Positions 17,416 through 25,984 of a stretch of 64,000 nt of DNA are shown here, piece by piece (the first letter of the stretch is position 1; the number at the start of each line of letters is the position of its first letter). Below the pieces are notes generated by a model. It did not search any database and was not told the origin of the DNA. It saw nothing but the letters and a program-made list of their open reading frames with translations. The DNA lies in the NCBI GenBank assembly GCA_035565675.1, contig DATMSA010000165.1:1-64000 (forward strand), in the 5' to 3' direction. This stretch comes from Capillimicrobium sp035565675 (GTDB taxonomy: Bacteria > Actinomycetota > Thermoleophilia > Solirubrobacterales > Solirubrobacteraceae). A program made the position numbers and the translations under genes.

Positions 17416-17440
17416 ACATCAGACGTTTGAGATCTGATGT
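17416..17440. promoter_or_regulatory. Inverted repeat, candidate GntR operator
   Basis: Perfect arms ACATCAGA (17416-17423) and TCTGATGT (17433-17440) with a 9-bp spacer lie in the 91-bp gap between the mycofactocin-type SDR gene and GntR copy 1. The half-site ATCTGAT also occurs in block H and at 41241-41247. A dimeric regulator site is the simplest reading. Confidence 0.55.
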
Positions 17441-17461
17441 CCCGCAAGGATCGGCCAGCCG

Positions 17462-18268
17462 TCAGGCCGCGTTGTGGGCCGTCCACCCCATCGCCACGCC
17501 GAGCGTCTCGCCGCTGATGTAGCGGGCCTCGTCGGAGAGCAGGAACGCGACCGCGTCGGACACGTCCTCGGGCTCGACCCACGGCCCCGGCATCGGGTTG
17601 ATCGCCTCCAGCGCCGGGAGCACGTCCTCGAGCGTCGGGTGCTCCAGATCCGGGCGGAAGTGCCGGTAGTTCTCCTCGGTGTTGATCATCGGCGTGTTCA
17701 CGGTCGTCGGGCACACCGCGTTGACCGTGATGCCGTACGGCGCCGCCTCCACCGCCGCGCACTTCGTCAGCCCGATCACGCCCCACTTCGACGACGTGTA
17801 GTGCGCGGTGTTGGCGAACCCGGCCCGCCCGCCGACCGAGGCGATCACCACGATCCGCCCCGACCGCCGCTCCATCATGTGCGGCAGGACCGCCCGGATG
17901 CAGAAGAACACGCCGGTGAGGTTGACGTCGAGCGTGCGCCGGAACTGCTCGTCGCTGACGTCCACGATCATCCCGAGCGAGTAGACGGCCGCGTTCGCGC
18001 ACATCCCGTCGATGCGGCCGAGCTCCTCGAGCGTCGAGGCGACGAACGCGTCGACCTGGGCCGAGTCGGTCACGTCGACGCGACCGCTGTGGGCGCGGCG
18101 GCCCTCCGCGCGCACCAGGCGAGCGGTCTCCTCCAGGTCGCCGAGCGCCGCCCCGACGTCGCAGATGGCGACGTCGGCCCCCTGGCGCGCGAGCGTCACC
18201 GCGTGCGAGCGGCCCTGCCCGCGCGCGGCGCCGGTGATGAGGACGACCCGGCCGTCGAACCTGCCCAT
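17462..18268 (-). CDS. Mycofactocin-coupled type SDR oxidoreductase
   Basis: 268 residues. The N-terminus LITGAARGQGRSHAVTLARQGADVAICD carries the extended TGAARGQGRSHA glycine motif typical of mycofactocin-coupled SDRs (carveol-dehydrogenase group). In those enzymes NAD is tightly held and re-oxidised by mycofactocin. Further motifs are CANAAVYS, IASVGGRAG, the catalytic YTSSK (Tyr/Lys) and NAVCPTTVNTPM. Homologues oxidise secondary alcohols of terpenoids. No mycofactocin biosynthesis genes are in this window. It is fourth in the run BVMO, esterase, aldo/keto reductase, SDR. Confidence 0.88.
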   Translation of the reverse strand: MGRFDGRVVLITGAARGQGRSHAVTLARQGADVAICDVGAALGDLEETARLVRAEGRRAHSGRVDVTDSAQVDAFVASTLEELGRIDGMCANAAVYSLGMIVDVSDEQFRRTLDVNLTGVFFCIRAVLPHMMERRSGRIVVIASVGGRAGFANTAHYTSSKWGVIGLTKCAAVEAAPYGITVNAVCPTTVNTPMINTEENYRHFRPDLEHPTLEDVLPALEAINPMPGPWVEPEDVSDAVAFLLSDEARYISGETLGVAMGWTAHNAA

Positions 18269-18281
18269 CGCTCCTCCCTCC

Positions 18282-19310
<1,029 letters not shown>

Positions 19311-19334
19311 CCTGCTGCTTCCTTTCGTCGGGGC

Positions 19335-20309
19335 TCAGGCCGTCAGCACGCGCAGGAGCGCGGCGAGCTGCAAGGTGTGGGCGGTCTCGGTCACCCGCGC
19401 CTGCGGGGCGACCAGCTCGAAGCCGTGCGGCGCGTTGGGGAACACGTGCAGCTCGACCGGCACGCCCGCCGCGGTCAGCCGCTCCGCGTAGTCGAGGTCC
19501 TCGTGCAGGAAGCCGTCGAGGCCGCCCACGTGGATGTAGGCGGGCGCCAGCCCCGACAGGTCCTCGGCGCGCGCCGGCGCCGCGTAGGCGGGCACGTCGT
19601 CGGTGCCGTAGCGGTCGCCGAGGTAGCAGCGCCACGCGAACGCGTTCATCTCCCGCGGCCACACCACGAGCAGGTCCCAGCGGCTGGACTGCGTGATCTG
19701 GCGGTCGTCGAGCATCGGGTAGATGAGGTGCTGGTGCACGAGCGGGAGGCCCTCGTCGCGGGCCCGCAGCGCGAGCGCGGCGGCCAGGCCGGCGCCGGCG
19801 CTGCCGCCGCCGACGGCGATCCGCGCCGGGTCGACGCCGAGCTCGTCGGCGGCGTCGTGGACGTGGCGCAGGACGGCGAAGCAGTCGTCGACCGGGCCCG
19901 GGAACGGCGTCTCCGGCGCCAGGCGGTAGTCGACCGAGACGCCGACGCAGCCGGCGCGGCTCACGAGCTCGTCGAGGATCGGCTGGTCCTGGTCCCAGTT
20001 GCCGGCGACCAGGCCGCCCCCGTGCATCCACACGATCGCGGGCAGCGCCGCGGCGGACGGCCGCTCGGGGCGGTAGACGCGGATCGGCACCTCGGGCGCG
20101 CCGGGCGGGCCGGGCGCGGTGCGCTCCTCGCGCACGACCCCGGCCGGCGGGATCGGGTCGTAGGGCACGCGCGGCGGCTGCGTGCGCATCGTGGCCAGCA
20201 GCTCGAGGGTCGGCTCCGGCCCCCGCTCGCCGATGGTGAAGCGGCCGTCGGCGAGGATGCCCTCGACGATCTCGGGGTCGATGGTCGTGCTCGCGTCGAT
20301 CAGGGTCAT
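19335..20309 (-). CDS. Alpha/beta-hydrolase esterase (HSL family)
   Basis: 324 residues from ATG 20309, overlapping the BVMO stop by three bases. HSL-family features are the oxyanion-hole HGGG (96-99), nucleophile Ser170 in GGGSAG, the acid residue in HVGGLDGFLHED and the His in PNAPHGFEL. Directly after a BVMO gene, it most likely hydrolyses the ester the monooxygenase makes, as HapD does after HapE in 4-hydroxyacetophenone breakdown. The order and overlap are seen; the coupling of activities is inferred. Confidence 0.92.
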   Translation of the reverse strand: MTLIDASTTIDPEIVEGILADGRFTIGERGPEPTLELLATMRTQPPRVPYDPIPPAGVVREERTAPGPPGAPEVPIRVYRPERPSAAALPAIVWMHGGGLVAGNWDQDQPILDELVSRAGCVGVSVDYRLAPETPFPGPVDDCFAVLRHVHDAADELGVDPARIAVGGGSAGAGLAAALALRARDEGLPLVHQHLIYPMLDDRQITQSSRWDLLVVWPREMNAFAWRCYLGDRYGTDDVPAYAAPARAEDLSGLAPAYIHVGGLDGFLHEDLDYAERLTAAGVPVELHVFPNAPHGFELVAPQARVTETAHTLQLAALLRVLTA

Positions 20310-22234
20310 CGGATGACCATCTCCTCGAACGGCGGGTGACGCAAGAGCGCGAAGATCTCCTCGATCGAGAACGGGCACATCACCGCCGAGCGCCCGTGCT
20401 CGTTGCGGTAGTAGTTGTTGGCCCGCAGGTCGCTCCAGACGCGCTGCTCGTTGCGGGCGTCGACCTCGACGTTGTAGGCGTCGTAGGCGTCGCGCCGCGG
20501 CTCGATCGCGCGCTTCTCCTCGCGCACCAGCCGCTCGATGCACTCCATCCCGTAGCGGGTGACGAGCTCGTGGAACGACGCCGGCACGAGCGCGCCGTTC
20601 GTGTTGGGCCCGTACACCGACCACAGGTTCGGGAAGCCCGGGTACATGCAGAAGCGGTGGGCGCGGGCGCCGCCGTCCCGCCACAGCTCGCTCAGCGTCA
20701 GCCCGTCGCGGCCGGTGACCGTCATCGGGAACAGGTACTCGGACGCGTGGAAGCCGGTCGCGTAGACGATGACGTCGAGCTCGTGGTGCACGCCGTCGTT
20801 GTCCTCGATCCCGGTCTCGGTGATCCGGCGGATGCCGCTCGTCACGAGCGTCACGTCGTCGCGCTGGATCGCGTCGAGGATGCAGTACTCGGTGTCGACG
20901 AGGATCGCGCGCGCCGACCACGGCGGGTGCACCGGGGTCATCTTCGCCCGCAGCTCCGGGTCCTTGACCTTGCTGTGCAGGAACTGGAGGGCCGCCTCGC
21001 GGCTGACCTGGTTCAGCGCGCTGACCGTGTGCGGGTCCTTCCAGTCGGGGTCGATCGTCGTCAGCCGACCGAACGCCCGCCCGATCGCCAGCGCCCGGAT
21101 GCGCGCGTAGTTCGGGTAGTAGGGCAGGTTGCGCTCCAGCCAGCCGACCTCCTCGGGGAACCGCGACAGGTACCCGGGCACGCCGAAGATCCACTGCGGC
21201 GTGCGCTGGAAGGCGACCACCTGCTCGGCGATGTCGGCGAGCGCCGGGATGAGCTGGTAGCCGGTGGAGCCGGTGCCGATGACCGCGACGCGCTTGCCGG
21301 CCACGTCGGCGTCCTCGGGCCAGCGCGACGTGTGCCACGAGGGGCCGCGGAAGTCGGCCATGCCCTCGATGTCGGGGAGCTTGGGCCGGTTCAGGAACCC
21401 GACCGCCGTGAAGACCGCGTTGGAGCGCACCGTGGACCGCTGCCCGTCGGGCCCCTCGACCTCGACCTCCCACTCGGCGGCGTCCTCGTCCCAGGTGAGC
21501 GCGCGCACCTCGGTCTCGAACGTGATGTGCTCGTTGAGCTCGAAGGTGTCGGCGACCCACTTGAAGTAGGCGTAGTTCTCCTCGCCGGTGCAGAACGGGC
21601 TCGGGTACGGGTAGTTGGCGGCGAACAGGTGCGTGTAGCCGCGGCTCGGCGTGTCCAGCCGCGACCCCGGATAGCGCGTCTCCCACCACGTCCCGCCGAC
21701 GCCGGCGTTCTTCTCGAACACGCGGAACGGGATGCCGGCGCGCTTGAGCATCAGCGCGATGTTGAGCCCGCCGACGCCGGCGCCGATGACCGTGACGGTG
21801 AAGTCGTCGATGCCCTTGGGGCGCTCCTCCTCGGGCCACGTGATGCTGCGGGCCCACGGGTCGAGCGCGATCTCCTCGAGCCAGATCTCGAGCTCGTCGT
21901 CGGTCAGCTCGCCGCCGAGCGTGAGCGGGATGCTGCGGCGCAGCCGCTCGCGGGGGCCGATGTCGATCGGGCCGCCGCCCGCGTCGCGCCGCGCGCGCAG
22001 GAACGCGGCCGTCTTCTCGCGCAGCATCGCGACGTCGGCCTCGTCGGCGACCATCATCGCGGTCTGCAGGCCCGTCGGGTCGGTCGTGATCCGCGTGGCC
22101 GCGACCGACTCGTCGCCCGTGAGCTGATAGAGCAGCCCGCGCAGCACCATCGGCTCGGCGTGCGCGACCGCGCGCTCGATCTGCTCGTCGCTGGCCTCGG
22201 TCAGCTCCGAGGCGGCCTCGTACTCGGTCTGCAA
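20306..22234 (-). CDS. Baeyer-Villiger monooxygenase, HAPMO-like
   Basis: 642 residues from a TTG at 22234 preceded by GAGGAGAGAGAG. The FAD site GAGVGG is at 151-156, GGTWWETRYPGSRLD at 180-193, and the type I BVMO fingerprint FRGPSWHTSRWP (295-306) matches FxGxxxHxxxWP. The NADPH-binding GTGSTGYQ follows. The extra N-terminal domain of about 140 residues and the total length match 4-hydroxyacetophenone monooxygenase (640 residues) rather than cyclohexanone monooxygenase (about 540). It inserts oxygen next to a ketone to give an ester or lactone. First gene of the leftward operon; promoter repeat A (22261-22303) lies just upstream. Confidence 0.93.
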   Translation of the reverse strand: MQTEYEAASELTEASDEQIERAVAHAEPMVLRGLLYQLTGDESVAATRITTDPTGLQTAMMVADEADVAMLREKTAAFLRARRDAGGGPIDIGPRERLRRSIPLTLGGELTDDELEIWLEEIALDPWARSITWPEEERPKGIDDFTVTVIGAGVGGLNIALMLKRAGIPFRVFEKNAGVGGTWWETRYPGSRLDTPSRGYTHLFAANYPYPSPFCTGEENYAYFKWVADTFELNEHITFETEVRALTWDEDAAEWEVEVEGPDGQRSTVRSNAVFTAVGFLNRPKLPDIEGMADFRGPSWHTSRWPEDADVAGKRVAVIGTGSTGYQLIPALADIAEQVVAFQRTPQWIFGVPGYLSRFPEEVGWLERNLPYYPNYARIRALAIGRAFGRLTTIDPDWKDPHTVSALNQVSREAALQFLHSKVKDPELRAKMTPVHPPWSARAILVDTEYCILDAIQRDDVTLVTSGIRRITETGIEDNDGVHHELDVIVYATGFHASEYLFPMTVTGRDGLTLSELWRDGGARAHRFCMYPGFPNLWSVYGPNTNGALVPASFHELVTRYGMECIERLVREEKRAIEPRRDAYDAYNVEVDARNEQRVWSDLRANNYYRNEHGRSAVMCPFSIEEIFALLRHPPFEEMVIR

Positions 22235-22260
22235 GCTCTCTCTCCTCTTCGGTGCCGCGA

Positions 22261-22303
22261 TCCTATAGCATTTCCGCTCCTAGTATTCGTGCTAGATCGC
22301 GAA
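22261..22303 (-). promoter_or_regulatory. Island promoter repeat, copy A (upstream of BVMO)
   Basis: Begins TCCTATAGCATTTCC. Copy B at 22435-22477 matches it at about 38 of 43 positions. Both contain TAGCA and TGCTA half-sites about 20 bp apart, forming an interrupted inverted repeat. On the minus strand the block reads GGAAATGCTATAGGA, giving an apparent -10 (TAGGAT) about 25 bp before the BVMO start. Confidence 0.6.
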
Positions 22304-22434
22304 TGCCAGCGAGGACGCACGAGCGGCGTCGCCGGCGAGCAGCCACCTCTCCACTGCCGGCGGCGTCGCTCGGCGCCACGCCGGGCGGTGGGAGGACGAC
22401 AGGATCGCCACGACGCGGCCGCGCGCGCGGGCGA

Positions 22435-22477
22435 TCCTATAGCATTTCCCTGCCTACTATTCGTGCTAAATCGCGGT
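22435..22477. promoter_or_regulatory. Island promoter repeat, copy B (upstream of SDR)
   Basis: Second copy of the block, in the same orientation as copy A, ending next to the GAGGAGAG ribosome site of the rightward SDR at 22490. Its apparent -10 points left, so for the rightward gene it is better read as an operator. The 255-bp region 22235-22489 holds only these two copies and an unremarkable GC-rich spacer. Confidence 0.55.
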
Positions 22478-22489
22478 GAGGAGAGACGG

Positions 22490-23248
22490 ATGGATCTCGG
22501 GTTGAAGGACAAGGTCGTGGCCGTCACCGGCGGCGCGTCGGGCATCGGCCGCGCGGCCGTCGAGGCGTTCCTGCGCGAGGGCGCTCGGGTCGTCGCGCTC
22601 GACCGCAACCCGCAGACGCTCGCCCGGCTCGCCGACGAGGTCGAGGGCGTGCAGACGCGCGAGCTCGACGTCACGTCGGCCGCGGACGTCGACGCGACGA
22701 TCGACGCGATCGTCGCCGAGCACGGCCGCCTCGACGTCGCCGTCAACAACGCCGGCGTCACCGGGGGGCTGGCCTGGCTGCACGAGGCCGAGGAGTCGTT
22801 CTGGGACACCGTGGTCGACGTCAACCTCAAGGGCGTGTGGCTGTGCATGCGCGCCGAGCTGCGCCACATGTACGCCCAGCAGGCGGGCGTGATCGTCAAC
22901 ACCGCCTCGGCCGCGGGCCTGCGCGGCGGCCCCGGCGTCGCCCACTACGTCGCCTCCAAGCACGGCGTCATCGGGCTCACCCGCACCGCCGCGCTCGAGT
23001 ACGCGCCGCTGGGCATCCGCATCAACGCGATCGCCCCCGGCACGGTCGACACGCCGATGTCGGACTCGTTCGACATCGACCGCCGGGAGGACCCGTTCGC
23101 CGACGCGGCCGTGCGCCAGCCGCACCCGCTGCGGCCGGTGGCCACGCCGGCGGAGATCGCCGACGGGATCCTCTACCTCTCCGGCGACCAGTCGACCTTC
23201 GTCACGGGCAGCGTGCTGTCGGTGGACGGCGGCTTCACGGCCCAGTAG
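22490..23248 (+). CDS. Classical SDR oxidoreductase
   Basis: 252 residues from ATG 22490, preceded by GAGGAGAG. Motifs are VTGGASGIGRAA (cofactor), NNAGVTGG, the Ser in VNTASAAGLRGG, YVASK (Tyr/Lys), NAIAPGTVDTPM and a C-terminal VTGSVLSVDGGFTAQ. The conserved Asp at the end of the second strand (VVALDRN) favours NAD over NADP. It is a lone rightward gene, divergent from the BVMO operon and sharing the region with repeats A and B. Substrate unknown. Confidence 0.92.
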   Translation: MDLGLKDKVVAVTGGASGIGRAAVEAFLREGARVVALDRNPQTLARLADEVEGVQTRELDVTSAADVDATIDAIVAEHGRLDVAVNNAGVTGGLAWLHEAEESFWDTVVDVNLKGVWLCMRAELRHMYAQQAGVIVNTASAAGLRGGPGVAHYVASKHGVIGLTRTAALEYAPLGIRINAIAPGTVDTPMSDSFDIDRREDPFADAAVRQPHPLRPVATPAEIADGILYLSGDQSTFVTGSVLSVDGGFTAQ

Positions 23249-23272
23249 AGAGCGCAAGGGGGCCCGCCTCCA

Positions 23273-23292
23273 GCGCGCGCGGCCTCGCGCGC
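23273..23292. terminator. GC hairpin between convergent genes
   Basis: GCGCGCG and CGCGCGC arms with a short loop sit between the convergent stops at 23248 and 23297. There is no T tract, so bidirectional terminator function is only plausible. Confidence 0.35.
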
Positions 23293-23296
23293 CGGG

Positions 23297-23980
23297 TCAG
23301 GCCGCGCGAGCGCTGTCGGCACCCCTAGCTGGCGCCTTCCCCAGGTAGGAGAAGAACTCTCCCTCGGGCATCCACGCCGGGATGTCCACCCGGCGGGCCG
23401 CCGCCGACTCGGCCAGCGCCGCGCGCAGCTCCGCCAGCTCGCCGCGGCAGCCGTAGATCGCGCCGTGGCGTGCGCGGCCCGCGCGGTCGTCGTCGGCGAT
23501 CCGCGGGGTCAGCGCGTAGCGCCACAGCGCGTCGAAGCCCTCCGACGTGAGGTTCTCGCGTGCGTGCGCGTAGTACCAGCCGTTGAACTCGTCGTCGTTG
23601 AAGCGCGACGGCGCGTGGCTCAGCACGACGTAGGCCTGGTCGGGGAACTCCAGCTCGGCGTCCTCCAGCGGGCGCCCGTCGTACGTGAGGAAGCGGATGC
23701 CGTCGAACCAGTCGGGCAGCGTGATCTCGCCCGCGTCCTGGCGGCGCGCGAGCGCGCCGAGCGCGGCCTGCGGCGGCCCGCCGGTGCGGTACACGGCCAG
23801 GTGGGCGAACTCGACGTCGGGCCGCTCCGGCGACGCGGGCTGCAGCCAGTAGCGGCGGGCCGCGACGAACCCCTCGCCGGCCAGGATCTCGTCGAGGTGC
23901 AGGTCGTAGAACGCGTCGTAGTCCGCGCGCGAGACGTCCTCGGGCGGAAGGCTGAAGACGAGGTGGACGTGGTCGGGCAT
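23297..23980 (-). CDS. Tandem EthD-like dimeric alpha/beta-barrel protein
   Basis: 227 residues with two ferredoxin-like repeats. The first (about 1-100) begins MPDHVHLVFSLPPEDVSRAD and has YDLHLDEILAGEGFVAARRYWL. The second (about 105-200) begins YVVLSHAPSRFNDDEFNGWY and has HARENLTSEGFDALWRYAL. Both match the pattern of EthD/dimeric alpha-beta barrel proteins such as the single-domain protein at 29832-30209, so this one may be an internal dimer. EthD accompanies the P450 EthB in ether degradation, with unclear function. It is last in the ABC transporter operon. Confidence 0.8.
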   Translation of the reverse strand: MPDHVHLVFSLPPEDVSRADYDAFYDLHLDEILAGEGFVAARRYWLQPASPERPDVEFAHLAVYRTGGPPQAALGALARRQDAGEITLPDWFDGIRFLTYDGRPLEDAELEFPDQAYVVLSHAPSRFNDDEFNGWYYAHARENLTSEGFDALWRYALTPRIADDDRAGRARHGAIYGCRGELAELRAALAESAAARRVDIPAWMPEGEFFSYLGKAPARGADSARAA

Positions 23981-23990
23981 CGCAGGCTCC

Positions 23991-24437
23991 TCAGGTCGCC
24001 GGGATCAGGGGGCTGACCGTGCGGCGCAGGAAGCGCCACCGGCCGTTCTCGCGCACGAGCTCGTCGTCGTAGCCGCCGAGCGTCGGCAGCAGCGGGCGGT
24101 CGTCCTCGCCGCGGCGGACGTGCATCCACAGGCTGCTCGCGGTCGCCCGGTCGCCGTCGACCGCGATGACCGGGTCGCTGATCCAGTGCCACAGCGTCGG
24201 GCCGGGCGCCGGCGGGTTGTCGGGAAGCTGGGCGACCAGCATGTCGTGGATCGCGTCCGGCCCGGTGGCCGCGCCGGACTTCCCGCTCCACGAGCCCTCG
24301 GCCGCGAACAGGGCCGAGAACGCGCGCATGTCGCGCACGTCGAGCGTGCGCCGGTACTCCTGCAGCAGGTTGCGGATCTCCTCGCGATCCTCGAGCTCGC
24401 GCACCCGGGCGCGCAGCTCCTCGAGCTCATCTGCCAT
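23991..24437 (-). CDS. SnoaL/NTF2-like protein
   Basis: 148 residues from ATG 24437, with AGAGGA upstream. An N-terminal helix (ADELEELRARVRELEDREEI) leads into an NTF2 fold: LLQEYRRTLDVRDMRAFSAL, FAAEGSWSG, LWHWISDPVIAVDGDRATASS and YDDELVRENGRWRFLRRTVS. This is the SnoaL_4 pattern found in many small cyclases, isomerases and dehydratases. It resembles the proteins at 33080-33523 and 44847-45320, so three copies occur in the island. It lies 10 bp upstream of the EthD-like gene. Confidence 0.85.
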   Translation of the reverse strand: MADELEELRARVRELEDREEIRNLLQEYRRTLDVRDMRAFSALFAAEGSWSGKSGAATGPDAIHDMLVAQLPDNPPAPGPTLWHWISDPVIAVDGDRATASSLWMHVRRGEDDRPLLPTLGGYDDELVRENGRWRFLRRTVSPLIPAT

Positions 24438-24464
24438 GGGTCCTCTCGGGGTCGTCTTGCACGA

Positions 24465-24513
24465 CAGGCCCGGCCGTCGCGCGTCCCGGAGGACGCGAGA
24501 CGAACCGGGCCTG
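24465..24513. other. Nested inverted repeat downstream of ABC substrate-binding gene
   Basis: Outer arms CAGGCCCGG (24465-24473) and CCGGGCCTG (24505-24513) enclose an inner hairpin, GCGTCC (24481-24486) with GGACGC (24491-24496) around CGGA. It lies in the 117-bp gap between the binding-protein gene and the SnoaL-like gene. It could be a processing or attenuation structure that separates high expression of the binding protein from the enzymes. Confidence 0.45.
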
Positions 24514-24522
24514 GTCATACGT

Positions 24523-24539
24523 CGCTCCTGTTCGGAGCG
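24523..24539 (-). terminator. Hairpin after ABC substrate-binding gene
   Basis: CGCTCC-TGTTC-GGAGCG stem-loop, 16 bp past the stop of the binding-protein gene on the minus strand. No U tract follows. Confidence 0.4.
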
Positions 24540-24554
24540 AGGTCTACCGGACGG

Positions 24555-25943
24555 CTACTCCTGTTCCGACTCCGGCGATGCCGACGGGTCCTCGTTGGCC
24601 GCCTCCGGCGGGCCGGGCTGCTCGAAGTACTGGTCCAGGCAGTCCTGGTCGCAGTACGCCTCCTTGGGGCCCGGGAGCTCCAGATCGGAGGTGAGCGGGA
24701 GGCCGGGCTGCGCGTAGGCCTCCAGGTTGGTGTTGTCGATCGTCACCGCCCGCATCTGCAGGAGGTTGTACTTCGGCCCCTTGTCGGCCAGGACCCGCAG
24801 CGCCGTGTGGAAGTACGCGTAGGCGCCCTGCAGGCCGTTGATGCAGCCCGCGACGGTCTCGTAGGAGTCCTTGCGCTCCAGCCACCAGGAGAGGTCACCG
24901 GCGGTGCACTGCTCCATGCCGACCGGCGGGACCTCGAGTCCGCGCGACTCGAACGCCTGGATGACGCCGGCCGCCATGCCGCCGTTCTGCAGGACGCCGT
25001 CGATCTCCGTGCCCGGGTTCGCGGCCAGCCACTGCGACACGACGCGCTTCGCCGTCCCGTTGTCCCAGTCGCCGTACAGCGTCGCGGCGACCTCGATGTC
25101 GGGGCAGTTCTTGAGGTCCTCTTCCTTCTGGTTGAACAGGACCTTGTCGTTCTGGTTGCCGGCGATGCCGCGGACGATGAGGATCTTCTTCTTGCCGGAC
25201 TTGGACTTGTTGATGATGCCCAGGGTCCCGGCGTCGGCCTCGACCTGGTTCTGCGTCCACACGCCCAGCTGGTACTTCGAGCCCGGGGCCGGCGGGACGT
25301 TGGCCAGGATGACCGGCACGCCCTGCTCGCCGAGCTCCTCCATCGTGGCCGACTCCGCAACGGAGTCCGCGGGGTTGATGATGATCGCGTCGACGCCCTG
25401 GCTGACCATCTGCTTCATCGCCGCGATCTGGCTCTCCGGCGTGGACTGCTCCAGGCTCGGCGGGATGTTGGTCACCAGCTCGCCCTCGACGAGGCCCTGC
25501 TCACGGGCGATCGCGACTTCCTTCTTGAGCTGCTCGAGGACGTTGTTCTGATACGGGTTCGAGACGCCCACCGTGATGTAGCCGATCTTCCACGGCGGCT
25601 TCTTGTCGATCTTCTGCGTGGCGAACGGGCTCTCGACGACGTCGCCCGGGTAGCTCGAGTAGATCTGCTTGAGCCCCTCGGGCATCGTCGCGTACACCCC
25701 GTCGGGGTTGGCCGGCCCGACGGGAACGGTGTTGCCGCACTCCGTGCCGACCTCGACCGCGCCCGCGCCGGTGGCCTCGACGTTGATCTCCTCCACCGAC
25801 TGCGTCGCCGTCCCCCCGGACGACCCGTCGCCGGACCCGTCGTCCGAGCTGCCGCACGCGGCCACGGTCGTCAGCGCTGCCGCTGCCGCCAGGCTCACCA
25901 GGATCCGACGGCTCGGAAGCCGCCGCCATTTCGCTCTCTCCAT
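24555..25943 (-). CDS. Ribose-type ABC transporter substrate-binding lipoprotein
   Basis: 462 residues from ATG 25943, preceded by GGAGGAGAG; an upstream in-frame ATG lacks such a site. Signal peptide with lipobox LTTVAAC (Cys30), then a Gly/Ser-rich linker. The periplasmic-binding-protein fold of the RbsB/XylF class follows: WKIGYITVGVSNPYQNNVLEQLKKE, QMVSQGVDAIIINPADS, GVPVILANVPP, ILIVRGIAGNQND and GVLQNGGMAAGVIQAFESRG. It is longer than RbsB (about 300) because of an N-terminal insertion and a C-terminal extension with paired Cys (AYCDQDCLDQYF). It captures the presumed sugar-like substrate of the island. It is third in the transporter operon rather than first. Confidence 0.93.
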   Translation of the reverse strand: MERAKWRRLPSRRILVSLAAAAALTTVAACGSSDDGSGDGSSGGTATQSVEEINVEATGAGAVEVGTECGNTVPVGPANPDGVYATMPEGLKQIYSSYPGDVVESPFATQKIDKKPPWKIGYITVGVSNPYQNNVLEQLKKEVAIAREQGLVEGELVTNIPPSLEQSTPESQIAAMKQMVSQGVDAIIINPADSVAESATMEELGEQGVPVILANVPPAPGSKYQLGVWTQNQVEADAGTLGIINKSKSGKKKILIVRGIAGNQNDKVLFNQKEEDLKNCPDIEVAATLYGDWDNGTAKRVVSQWLAANPGTEIDGVLQNGGMAAGVIQAFESRGLEVPPVGMEQCTAGDLSWWLERKDSYETVAGCINGLQGAYAYFHTALRVLADKGPKYNLLQMRAVTIDNTNLEAYAQPGLPLTSDLELPGPKEAYCDQDCLDQYFEQPGPPEAANEDPSASPESEQE

Positions 25944-25984
25944 CACTGCTCTCCTCCGTTGATGGGGGTTGGTCATGCGAGCGC

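Noticed and set aside
22304..22434. Additional short gene between the two promoter repeats
   Set aside because: Any frame there is a GC-rich shadow without ribosome site or motif.
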